The notes: generated by a model from the letters alone, not told the origin. 8,080 bases of DNA from an uncultured Alphaproteobacteria bacterium (GCA_938003575.1 CALKYG010000007.1:1-8080), one strand, 5' to 3'; shown: positions 1 to 6,073, counted from the stretch's first letter. Numbers and translations: made by a program.

Positions 1-600
1 CGTGCCGTCGATGGTGAAGGAATTGAACCGGTTGTTTCCACCAAGGCAGCTGATCGAGTCGCTGTTGTCCGGGTCGATCGTCACCCTCGGATCGAGCCGG
101 ATGATGTCGCGAATGTCACGATCGATTGACGGGAGGGACTCAAGCGTTTCGAGATTAAACGCCGCGCTCGGACCAATGGCGAGTTGCGACACGTTGGCCC
201 GCGTCGCGAGCACGATGATTTCGTCGGCGTCGCCGGTCGCAAACTCCGTGAGCGTCAACTGGACGCTGGTGGCGGAGCCGAGATTGGCGGACAATTCCTC
301 AATCCGTTGAGACTGATAGCCGGAAAGAGCGGCGATTACAGTGTAAGGCCCTCCGACCGTCAGTCCGCGTACGGAGAATGCGCCGGACGAATCCGCGGAT
401 ACGGCGCGCGCGGCGCCGGTCCTGTTATCGATGATCGTCACGGAAGCGCCGCTCGCCGGCGCTCCGTTCGGCAATCGCACCACGCCGCGAATTTCAGAAG
501 TTGTCTGCTGCGCCGCCGCCGGCGTTATCGCCACAAGCGAGAGCGTTCCGCCGAGGGCCGCCAACGCGACGCCGGCGGCCAGAATCTGTTTTAATCTCAT
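1..600 (-). CDS. TonB-dependent receptor, N-terminal part (cut by window edge)
   Basis: Outer-membrane receptor of the TonB-dependent family; only the first 200 codons are present and the frame runs off position 1. The start is ATG at 600-598, with GGGGTC five bases upstream as ribosome binding site. Residues 1-30 form a signal peptide: R/K near the start, a hydrophobic Ala/Leu core, and cleavage expected after PAAA. Residues 35-118 look like a carboxypeptidase-regulatory-type beta-sandwich (IRGVV, GAPASGASVTI, DSSGAFSVRGL, GPYTVIAALSGY). Residues 126-133 (DEIIVLAT) resemble a TonB box. The plug begins after that, with ESLPSIDRDIRDIIRLDP and GGNNRFNSFTIDGT at the cut end. This arrangement matches Oar-like receptors of Caulobacter-type bacteria and myxobacteria. 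The barrel lies outside the window, so the substrate cannot be inferred. The family is clear; the Oar-like label is less certain. Confidence 0.88.
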   Translation of the reverse strand, partial: MRLKQILAAGVALAALGGTLSLVAITPAAAQQTTSEIRGVVRLPNGAPASGASVTIIDNRTGAARAVSADSSGAFSVRGLTVGGPYTVIAALSGYQSQRIEELSANLGSATSVQLTLTEFATGDADEIIVLATRANVSQLAIGPSAAFNLETLESLPSIDRDIRDIIRLDPRVTIDPDNSDSISCLGGNNRFNSFTIDGT

Positions 601-616
601 AAGCTGACCCCAAGAT

Positions 617-632
617 CTGTTTTGAAAAACAG
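617..632. promoter_or_regulatory. Perfect dyad upstream of the receptor start
   Basis: CTGTTTT-GA-AAAACAG is a perfect 7-bp inverted repeat with a 2-base centre. It lies 5 bases upstream of the receptor's Shine-Dalgarno sequence and 16 bases upstream of its ATG. The centre is too short for a stable RNA hairpin loop, so a binding site for a dimeric regulator is the more natural reading. The regulator is unknown, and the repeat could be chance in this A/T-richer gap. Confidence 0.35.
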
Positions 633-677
633 CGCAAAGCCCGAGAACGCCGCACGCCGAATGCCCCGCGCGATACC

Positions 678-701
678 GTCACTATTTCTCAATTCTGTGA
701 C
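678..701. repeat. Short inverted repeat GTCAC-N14-GTGAC
   Basis: Two 5-bp arms (678-682 and 697-701) face each other across an A/T-rich 14-base spacer, about 80-100 bp upstream of the receptor start. The spacing of about two helical turns between arm centres would suit an operator or promoter-proximal site for the receptor gene. The arms are short enough to occur by chance. Confidence 0.2.
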
Positions 702-721
702 AGTCGGGAAGAGTTTCGAAG

Positions 722-766
722 AAAAAAGGCTCCCATTCTCCGGGGAATAACGGAAGATCCGGAGCC
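722..766 (-). terminator. Terminator-like hairpin downstream of argS
   Basis: Read on the minus strand, GGCTCC (766-761) pairs perfectly with GGAGCC (733-728), and the second arm runs straight into six T residues (727-722). It lies about 70 bases below the argS stop and 120 bases above the receptor start, as expected for a Rho-independent terminator separating the two units. The 27-base loop is long for a classical terminator. A competing 6-bp pairing (764-759 with 743-738) uses part of the same left arm, which lowers confidence in the simple reading. No T-tract follows on the plus strand, so it would act in one direction only. Confidence 0.6.
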
Positions 767-835
767 ATGGAAAATTCAGCGCGCAGAATCAATCAGCTAG
801 GGTCCTTTTCCCCAGCGGCGCAATTGCAACACCGA

Positions 836-2599
836 TCACATTTTATCAGGAGCCGGCATCCCGAGAATGTCGAGAATGACGTCGAGCTGCCGGCCGGCCG
901 CGCTTGCAAGGGTCAACCGCGAGGCCCGGATCGCGGGACTGCTTTCATCGGAAATCCGGCAGGCCGCATAGAATTTCGAAAATGACTGGGCGAGGCTAAA
1001 CGCATGTTCGCACAGATAGTGCGGCAGGCGCTTTTCAACCGCGTCTTTAACCGCGGCGCCGAACTGAAGGAGCGTAAGCGCGAGGTCCCGTTCTTCCTTC
1101 GCCGACAGCGTGACAGGCCCCGGCGAGCCCGCCTGGGCGCCTTCGGCTTTTTTCAGGACGGAGCGGACGCGAACGCTGGCATAATGAAGATAGGGGCCGG
1201 TCTTGCCCTCAAACGCCATGAAGCGGTCAAGGTCGAACACATAGTCGCTCGTGCGCGGATTGGACAGGTCGGCGAATTTCAGCGCCGCAAGGCCGATCCG
1301 ATGGGCGACGTCCGCCGCGTCCTCCGCTCCATAGCCTTCGGCAAACCCGCTTTCCTTGAGCCGCGCGGCTGCGCGTTCCTCCACCATGTCGATCAGATCG
1401 CGAAGTTTCAGCACGCCGCCCGCTCGCGTCTTGAACGGCTTGCCGTCCTTTCCGTTCATTGTGCCGAACCACAAGTGCTCAAGGCGGTCCTTCGGAAAAA
1501 TTCCGGCGATATCCGACGCGCGGAACACCTGTTCGAAATGATCGCGCTGGCGCCCGTCGACGACATAGAGAATCCGGTCCGGATGCACGCTGTCCCGCCG
1601 GTCGATGATGGTCGCCAGATCAGTCGTCCCGTACATCACGCCGCCGTCCGACTTGTAGAGGATAAGCGGCGGATATTCCTTTTTGTCTCCGTCGCGCGCG
1701 ACATGGACGACGACTGCGCCGGCGTCGTCGACAGCGACGCCCCTGGCGCGCAGGTCCTCGACCATCGGCGCGATCAGCGGATCGACGTCCGCCTCGCCCT
1801 TCCACCAGTCGAAGGTGACGCCGAGATCTTCATATTCACGTTCAATAGCCGCACGGGAGACTGCGATGAAATGTCTCCAGAGAGCGCGGTATCCCGGCCG
1901 GCCGGCCTGCAATTCCGCCGTCGCCTGCCGCGCTTCCGCGGCGCGAGTCTCATCGGCCTTGCAGGCGGCGGACGCCTGCGGATAGAGACGTTCGAGGTCT
2001 TCAAGCGACACCGGGGACTGATCCGGATACGGACCGGAAACCGACGCGTCGAAATACGGCAGCCCCGGCTGTTCGCGCTTCAGCTCGGTGATCAGCTGCC
2101 CCATCGGCAATCCCCAGTCGCCGAGATGTATGTCGCCGATGATCTCGTGACCGGCGAACCGGAACAGCCGCTTCAGGCATTCGCCGATGATCGCCGACCG
2201 GAGATGGCCGACATGGAGCGGTTTGGCGACATTCGGGCCGCCGTAATCAAGCACGATCCTTTCCGGGCGCGCCGCCGACCATCCTCCAAGGCGGCGGTCC
2301 GCAGCGACCGCGTCGAGGCGCGCGCCGAGCGCTTCGTCGGACAATGTCAGATTGATGAATCCGGGGCCGGCGAGCGTAATCTCCTGAAAGATCCGGTTCG
2401 CCCTCAGCCGGGCCGCGATCTTTTCGCCGACGGCGCGCGGATTAAGCCTGGCCTCCTTTGCGGCGCTGAGCGCGCCGTTGCACTGGAACTGCGCAAGGTC
2501 CGGCCGGTCCGAAACGCGCACGGCGCCGAACGACGGGTCGAACCCCTCGGCGGCGAAGGCGGCGCCGACGAGATCTGAAAGTTCGTCGGTCAGCAGCAT
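836..2599 (-). CDS. argS: Arginyl-tRNA synthetase
   Basis: Cytoplasmic class Ia synthetase that charges tRNA-Arg with arginine using ATP; 587 residues, normal for the bacterial enzyme. Numbered from the ATG at 2599: residues 1 to about 90 are the Arg-tRNA-synthetase N-terminal domain. The HIGH-type signature is in KPLHVGHLRSAIIGE (HVGH 129-132), followed by GDIHLGDWG. The family's variant of the KMSKS loop is GKPFKTRAGG (about 386-395). The C-terminal half has the DALR anticodon-binding fold, including FMAFEGKTGPYLHYASVR, and ends in LGMPAPDKM, close to the usual PERM tail. A GTG lies directly before this ATG (2602-2600), so a 588-residue form starting there is possible. The ATG is preferred because it shares one base with the TGA of the upstream lipoprotein gene (TGATG), an arrangement typical of translational coupling; no good Shine-Dalgarno precedes it. 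All signature elements are present. Confidence 0.97.
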   Translation of the reverse strand: MLLTDELSDLVGAAFAAEGFDPSFGAVRVSDRPDLAQFQCNGALSAAKEARLNPRAVGEKIAARLRANRIFQEITLAGPGFINLTLSDEALGARLDAVAADRRLGGWSAARPERIVLDYGGPNVAKPLHVGHLRSAIIGECLKRLFRFAGHEIIGDIHLGDWGLPMGQLITELKREQPGLPYFDASVSGPYPDQSPVSLEDLERLYPQASAACKADETRAAEARQATAELQAGRPGYRALWRHFIAVSRAAIEREYEDLGVTFDWWKGEADVDPLIAPMVEDLRARGVAVDDAGAVVVHVARDGDKKEYPPLILYKSDGGVMYGTTDLATIIDRRDSVHPDRILYVVDGRQRDHFEQVFRASDIAGIFPKDRLEHLWFGTMNGKDGKPFKTRAGGVLKLRDLIDMVEERAAARLKESGFAEGYGAEDAADVAHRIGLAALKFADLSNPRTSDYVFDLDRFMAFEGKTGPYLHYASVRVRSVLKKAEGAQAGSPGPVTLSAKEERDLALTLLQFGAAVKDAVEKRLPHYLCEHAFSLAQSFSKFYAACRISDESSPAIRASRLTLASAAGRQLDVILDILGMPAPDKM

Positions 2600-3144
2600 C
2601 ACAAATCGGGAAACTTCAGGCTCTTGCCGGACCGGTTGAAGATCGCCTCCTGCGGGGTCACGACGAGGCCGACGACAATTTCGAAATTCATCCCCGAAAC
2701 GTTTTCGTCTTTTCGCGGAATAATGATCTCTTCGATCTCATGGCTGATCCGCATGACGGAATCGTCGTCGAACTTCACCGGAACCAGATATTCCCGCTTC
2801 TCGATGACTTCACGGTTCGTCCGCGTGACTGCGATCCAATAGCCGAATTCATGTTGCTCGCCGCTCGCCTTGGGTCCTTTGCCGAACGCGAAATCAATCG
2901 TCAGCGACGCATCAATGGGCTTGGCCGCGACATAGCGGCAGGCGAGCGAGACATTTTCGATTTCACCCGTCCAGGCGACGTCTTCAAGCCGCTGTTCGCC
3001 GTCGAACTGGACCACGCGCGCCGCGTCCGACAGGACGACGACGTTCGGGCACGGCGCAGGGTTCGCCAACTTGGCCTCCTTGGTGGATCCGCAGCCGGCA
3101 AGGGCCAGAACGGCCAGAGGCGCAAGAGCTAACGCTTTGTTCAT
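2599..3144 (-). CDS. Predicted lipoprotein of unknown function, upstream of argS
   Basis: A 181-residue protein I do not recognise. The N-terminus has a lysine, a hydrophobic Ala/Leu stretch and the lipobox LALAGC, putting the lipidated cysteine at residue 18. G and S follow it, with no aspartate at +2, so outer-membrane sorting would be expected by the enterobacterial rule. The mature part opens with a short Lys/Ala/Pro linker, then a mostly beta pattern: alternating hydrophobics such as ENVSLACRYV, ASLTIDFAFG, EFGYWIAVTRTN and NFEIVVGLVVTP. Cysteines at about residues 32 and 69 could form a disulfide. The start is ATG at 3144 rather than the adjoining TTG at 3147; AAGGG nine bases upstream supports it. 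The gene overlaps argS at TGATG and is probably cotranscribed with it. A role in the envelope is inferred only from the lipobox. Confidence 0.88.
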   Translation of the reverse strand: MNKALALAPLAVLALAGCGSTKEAKLANPAPCPNVVVLSDAARVVQFDGEQRLEDVAWTGEIENVSLACRYVAAKPIDASLTIDFAFGKGPKASGEQHEFGYWIAVTRTNREVIEKREYLVPVKFDDDSVMRISHEIEEIIIPRKDENVSGMNFEIVVGLVVTPQEAIFNRSGKSLKFPDL

Positions 3145-3187
3145 CAAACAGAACCCTTATATCGAAGACGCAAATTCGACAGACAAA

Positions 3188-3208
3188 CGCCGGGAACGCG
3201 CCCCGGCG
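3188..3208. repeat. GC-rich hairpin between the divergent lipoprotein and ispH genes
   Basis: CGCCGGG (3188-3194) and CCCGGCG (3202-3208) form a perfect 7-bp stem around a 7-base loop. The hairpin sits in the divergent intergenic region, about 45 bases upstream of the lipoprotein ATG and 90 bases upstream of ispH. It has no T-tract on the plus strand and only a weak TTTGTCT on the minus side. A terminator is unlikely between two genes reading away from each other; a leader structure or protein-binding dyad is possible. GC-rich stems like this also arise by chance at this composition. Confidence 0.3.
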
Positions 3209-3282
3209 GCGCCTTGGTCGGATGGTCAAACCTCGTAGCCGCTCGCGATGCGCCGCGCAACGGCCGCGGGAGCTGAAGCGAC

Positions 3283-3290
3283 GGGGAGGT
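3283..3290 (+). promoter_or_regulatory. Ribosome binding site that decides the ispH start
   Basis: GGGGAGGT, a near-ideal Shine-Dalgarno sequence, ends 8 bases before the ATG at 3299. The same reading frame is open further left, with an ATG at 3248. That one has no comparable site and would add 17 residues not seen in the family, so 3299 is preferred. Confidence 0.8.
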
Positions 3291-3298
3291 GCTTGAAG

Positions 3299-4273
3299 AT
3301 GCCGCATTCGCCAATGCAGGGCGATCCGCCGTTACCGGGCCGCGAGGCGATCGTTCGACTCGCGGCGCCGCGCGGATTTTGCGCCGGCGTCGAACGGGCG
3401 GTCAGGACGGTCGAGGACGCGCTCGCGACATTCGGCGCGCCGGTCTATGTCCGGCACGAGATCGTTCACAACGTCCACGTCGTCAGACGTCTCGAAGCCA
3501 TGGGCGCCGTCTTCACCGAAGATCTTCAGGGACTGCCGGGCGACCGCCCCGTCATATTCTCGGCGCACGGCGCGCCGCGCTCGGCTTTCGACGAAGCGAG
3601 GTCGCGACGGCTGCTGACGATTGATGCGACCTGTCCTCTCGTCCTCAAGGTGCACAATGAGGTGCGCAGGCATGTCGCGCAGGGGCGGCATGTCATACTG
3701 ATCGGCCACCGCGGGCACGCCGAAGTCGTCGGAACGATGGGCCAGTGTGAACCGGACCGGATTTCACTTGTTGAATCGCCGCAAGATGCTGAACGACTGG
3801 CGCCGCCGGCGCGCGCCCTCGCCTATGCGACGCAGACGACGCTTTCCGTCGACGACGCCTCGACGATCATCGCAATCCTGAAGCGGCGCTTTCCGTCAAT
3901 TGAAGGTCCCGGAAAATCCGACATCTGCTATGCGACGCAAAACCGGCAGGAAGCAGTCAAGCTGGTTGCAGCCGGCGCAGACGCCGTGCTGGTCGTCGGT
4001 TCGCCCCAATCGTCGAACTCAAGGCGGCTTGTCGATGCTGCGTTGTCAGCAGGCGCCCGGCGCGCGTTTCTCGTCGATGATCCTGACCGGTTTGACCTCG
4101 CCGTCACGGACGATGCGGCATCCATCGGGGTTTCTTCCGGCGCTTCGACTCCCGAGCACCTTGTCGAGCGGCTGTTGACGCTGTTGGCGGATCGGCGGCC
4201 GATCAGAATTGAAACCGTCGAACATCTGCGTGAAGACATGACTTTCAAACAGCCGATGCTGAAGGCGAGTTGA
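3299..4273 (+). CDS. ispH: 4-hydroxy-3-methylbut-2-enyl diphosphate reductase (IspH/LytB)
   Basis: Iron-sulfur enzyme of the last step of the MEP pathway. It reduces HMBPP to isopentenyl and dimethylallyl diphosphate, the precursors of quinones, undecaprenyl carriers and hopanoids/carotenoids. From the ATG at 3299 it has 324 residues, near the 316 of the E. coli protein. The three conserved cluster cysteines are C28 (PRGFCAGVERA), C112 (IDATCPLV) and C210 (SDICYATQNRQ). Substrate-binding elements are HEIVHN (53-58), FSAHGAP (His90), GHRGHAEVVGTMGQ (His140, Glu142), YATQTTLS (176-183), GSPQSSNS (234-241) and SSGASTPE near 280. The last 25 residues carry the usual C-terminal strand. It reads away from the argS unit. 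Downstream is a 107-bp gap and then rnhA on the same strand. Activity looks intact. Confidence 0.97.
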   Translation: MPHSPMQGDPPLPGREAIVRLAAPRGFCAGVERAVRTVEDALATFGAPVYVRHEIVHNVHVVRRLEAMGAVFTEDLQGLPGDRPVIFSAHGAPRSAFDEARSRRLLTIDATCPLVLKVHNEVRRHVAQGRHVILIGHRGHAEVVGTMGQCEPDRISLVESPQDAERLAPPARALAYATQTTLSVDDASTIIAILKRRFPSIEGPGKSDICYATQNRQEAVKLVAAGADAVLVVGSPQSSNSRRLVDAALSAGARRAFLVDDPDRFDLAVTDDAASIGVSSGASTPEHLVERLLTLLADRRPIRIETVEHLREDMTFKQPMLKAS

Positions 4274-4283
4274 AGGCGGAACG

Positions 4284-4346
4284 ATCAGCCCTGTCGCTGT
4301 TGAAACTTACGCGGCGCGAACGGTTGACGCAGTCCTGAGGGCTGAT
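4284..4346. repeat. 9-bp inverted repeat in the ispH-rnhA spacer
   Basis: ATCAGCCCT (4284-4292) and AGGGCTGAT (4338-4346) are perfect inverted copies separated by 45 bases, starting 11 bases after the ispH stop codon. There is no T-tract after the second arm, so it is not a standard terminator. It could form a long-loop RNA structure stabilising the ispH 3' end, or be two half-sites for a regulator. The right arm falls between the possible -35 and -10 elements of an rnhA promoter. Confidence 0.45.
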
Positions 4347-4351
4347 AAGCA
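4324..4351 (+). promoter_or_regulatory. Candidate rnhA promoter
   Basis: TTGACG (4324-4329) matches the -35 consensus at five of six positions. Sixteen bases later comes TAAGCA (4346-4351), a weak -10. Transcription would begin roughly 25 bases before the rnhA ATG. The -10 is poor, so readthrough from ispH may be the main source of rnhA message. Confidence 0.3.
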
Positions 4352-4380
4352 TCGCGCCGTCCTGCAAAAGCGGCGCAAGT

Positions 4381-4806
4381 ATGATCGAAGCATTTTCAGA
4401 CGGCGCTTGCGCCGGCAATCCGGGACCTGGCGGATGGGGCGTGCTCATCGTCGCGCGCGGCGAACGGATCGAACTTTACGGCGGGGAATCGGCGACCACC
4501 AACAACCGGATGGAGCTTACAGCCGCGATCGAGGCTCTGCGCGCCACGACCGGACCGATCCGCCTTTATACCGACAGCCAGTATGTGAAAAACGGCATCA
4601 CAGACTGGATACGCAGTTGGAAAAAGAACGGCTGGCGCACAGCCGACCGGAAACCGGTCAAGAATCAGGATTTGTGGCAAGCGCTGGATGCGGCGGTCGA
4701 CGGACGCATCGTCGAGTGGCGCTGGGTGAAAGGCCATAACGGCCACCCGGAAAACGAAAGGGCCGACGCGCTCGCGCGCGCCGGCCTTGCATCCGTGGCG
4801 ACCTGA
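4381..4806 (+). CDS. rnhA: Ribonuclease HI
   Basis: Cytoplasmic endonuclease that cuts the RNA strand of RNA-DNA hybrids, removing R-loops and primer RNA with Mg2+. It is 141 residues long, slightly shorter than the 155 of E. coli. All catalytic positions are present: D7 ([16 protein letters not shown]), E45 ([15 protein letters not shown]), D65 (LYTDSQYV) and D129 (NERADALA), with the flexible-loop His119 in [12 protein letters not shown]. The basic handle region is also there ([24 protein letters not shown], residues 76-99), so substrate binding should be of the E. coli type. The ATG at 4381 is the only ATG near the domain start, and an in-frame TGA lies 45 bases upstream; its ribosome binding site is weak. 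The gene converges on the peroxiredoxin gene with 6 bp between stop codons. Confidence 0.97.
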   Translation: MIEAFSDGACAGNPGPGGWGVLIVARGERIELYGGESATTNNRMELTAAIEALRATTGPIRLYTDSQYVKNGITDWIRSWKKNGWRTADRKPVKNQDLWQALDAAVDGRIVEWRWVKGHNGHPENERADALARAGLASVAT

Positions 4807-4812
4807 ATTTTC

Positions 4813-5295
4813 TCAGATCTTCGAGAGCATGTAATCGGCGCTCGAAACCTCGAACGCGCCAGGCGCCTCGACAAAAAGCTGCTTGACGACGCCGTCTTCG
4901 AGCACGGCGGCGAACCTCTGCGCGCGTTCGCCCATGCCAAATCCCTTGCCGTCGAAAGTCAGGCCGAGCGCCTTGGTGAAATCTCCGTTGCCGTCGGCCA
5001 TCATCTCAATCTTGCCGAGCGCGTTTTGAGACTGGCCCCACGCCTTCATGACAAAGGCGTCATTGACGGCCATGCAGACGACCTTGTCGATCCCTTTGGC
5101 CTTCAAATCGTCCAGCTTGTCTACGAATCCCGGCAAGTGCCTGGCCGAGCAGGTCGGCGTGAAGGCGCCCGGCACCGAAAACAGGGCGACCGTGCCTTTT
5201 CCCAGAAGGTCATGCGTCTTGGTCTTCTGCGGTCCTTCTTCAGTTCCAAGCATGACATCGACATTCGGTATCTTGTCGCCGACCTTAATTGTCAT
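4813..5295 (-). CDS. Peroxiredoxin, Prx5/AhpE-like (AhpC-TSA superfamily)
   Basis: Thiol peroxidase that reduces hydrogen peroxide and organic hydroperoxides in the cytoplasm, recycled by glutaredoxin/glutathione or thioredoxin. The 160-residue single-domain form matches stand-alone bacterial Prx5 proteins. The peroxidatic cysteine is C49 in VPGAFTPTCSARHLPGF, which holds the family's PxxxTxxC motif. A second cysteine, C74 in VVCMAVNDAFVMKAW, sits where many bacterial Prx5 proteins have one, but it is not clearly a resolving cysteine. Other family marks are FTKALGL, GMGERAQRFAAVLEDG and FEVSSADYML near the C-terminus. There is no signal peptide. The start ATG at 5295 has AAGGAG six bases upstream. 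It diverges from the YqgE-family gene across 118 bp; I saw no clear OxyR-type site there. The choice of reductant is inferred from the family. Confidence 0.95.
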   Translation of the reverse strand: MTIKVGDKIPNVDVMLGTEEGPQKTKTHDLLGKGTVALFSVPGAFTPTCSARHLPGFVDKLDDLKAKGIDKVVCMAVNDAFVMKAWGQSQNALGKIEMMADGNGDFTKALGLTFDGKGFGMGERAQRFAAVLEDGVVKQLFVEAPGAFEVSSADYMLSKI

Positions 5296-5301
5296 CTTCC
5301 G

Positions 5302-5307
5302 CTCCTT
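5302..5307 (-). promoter_or_regulatory. Ribosome binding site of the peroxiredoxin gene
   Basis: AAGGAG on the minus strand ends six bases before the ATG at 5295. It is the strongest Shine-Dalgarno sequence in the window after that of ispH, fits an abundantly made antioxidant protein, and fixes the start codon. Confidence 0.75.
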
Positions 5308-5413
5308 GCTGTTTCAGTTGCCTGCGCCGCATCGACCTGAGCGCCGCGAGCCGCGGTGCGTATCCCAACATGGTCGCCTTGTCAGCAGTCGCGTCCGCAA
5401 ATAACCTGAACAG

Positions 5414-6073
5414 ATGGCGACTCGCAAATCCTCGACCGGCGGACAGAGGAAAGGGCCCGCCGCCCCGCGGGCGGGCGCCAGCCAGGACTTCCTCGCGGGC
5501 AAGCTGCTGATCGCGATGCCGAACATGTCGGACCCGAGATTTGAGAAATCAGTAATTCTCATGGTTTCGCACGACACAAGCCACGCGATGGGCGTCGTCA
5601 TCAACAAGCCGCTCGCGGAAGTCGAGCTTGGCGACCTGCTTGAACAGCTTTCGATCGATCCGCTGGAAGGCGCGGGCGGCGATCCTGTCTATTACGGCGG
5701 TCCGGTTCAGACTGACCGGGGGCTTGTCGTCCACACGCTGGATTATCGCGGACCTCAGACGCTTGAGATCAACGAAAGGATCGGGGTGACGGCGTCAAAG
5801 GAAATTCTGGTCGATATCGGCGGCAGGTCGCGAAACCGCAAGCCGCCGGAAAAATATCTCCTCGCGATCGGACACGCAGGATGGGGACCGGGCCAGCTCG
5901 AAAGCGAGATCGCCGTGAACGCCTGGGTCCATTCCGACGCCGCCGAAGAGCTGATCTTTCACAGCGACACCGAGGCGGTCTGGCGCAATGCGCTGAAGTC
6001 GCTCGGCGTGACCGGCGCGATGCTGTCGCCTGAATGGTCAAGCGTGCGCCCGGACGATGCGCCGCTGAACTAG
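5414..6073 (+). CDS. YqgE/AlgH family protein (UPF0301)
   Basis: A 219-residue member of the YqgE/AlgH family, small cytoplasmic proteins whose biochemical role is still not settled; the name comes from a link to alginate regulation in Pseudomonas. The family core starts at about residue 26 (FLAGKLLIAMPNMSDPRFEKSV). It continues with SHDTSHAMGVVINKPL (conserved G(I/V)(V/I)(I/L)NKP), VYYGGPVQTDRGLVVHT, and AIGHAGWGPGQLESEI, the most conserved block. About 25 residues precede the core and are rich in Arg, Lys, Gly, Ala and Pro; such tails occur in alphaproteobacterial members and are probably disordered. ATG at 5414 is the only ATG before the core, though no clear Shine-Dalgarno precedes it. 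The final TAG overlaps the stop codon of the convergent PAS-EAL gene. Family assignment is secure; function is not. Confidence 0.95.
   Translation: MATRKSSTGGQRKGPAAPRAGASQDFLAGKLLIAMPNMSDPRFEKSVILMVSHDTSHAMGVVINKPLAEVELGDLLEQLSIDPLEGAGGDPVYYGGPVQTDRGLVVHTLDYRGPQTLEINERIGVTASKEILVDIGGRSRNRKPPEKYLLAIGHAGWGPGQLESEIAVNAWVHSDAAEELIFHSDTEAVWRNALKSLGVTGAMLSPEWSSVRPDDAPLN
6070..6073. other. Shared CTAG: overlapping stop codons of two convergent genes
   Basis: The palindrome CTAG gives TAG to the YqgE-family gene on the plus strand (6071-6073) and TAG to the PAS-EAL gene on the minus strand (6072-6070). The coding regions therefore overlap at their stop codons. There is no room for a terminator between them, so each transcript must end inside, and antisense to, the other gene. 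Confidence 0.9.

Noticed and set aside
184..594. Plus-strand open frames over the receptor gene
   Set aside because: The minus frame gives a signal peptide, a regulatory-like domain, a TonB box and a plug start. The plus frames are Arg/Ser-rich and lack recognisable features.
1004..2578. Long open frame on the plus strand (524 codons) opposite argS
   Set aside because: It lies entirely antisense to a clearly conserved argS. Its translation is Arg-rich and matches no family I know, as expected for a shadow frame in GC-rich DNA.
3159..3192. Possible promoter TTGTCT-17-GATATA for the lipoprotein-argS unit on the minus strand
   Set aside because: The -10 would abut the Shine-Dalgarno AAGGG, leaving a leader too short for that site to be used. 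I could not support it well enough to list.
3248..3298. Upstream ATG extending IspH by 17 residues
   Set aside because: The GGGGAGGT site eight bases before the ATG at 3299 marks that start, and the extra residues are not part of the family.
5344..5356. CCGCG-AGC-CGCGG mini-hairpin in the peroxiredoxin/YqgE gap
   Set aside because: A 5-bp GC stem with a 3-base loop is expected often by chance at this composition, and it has no T-tract or second copy nearby.
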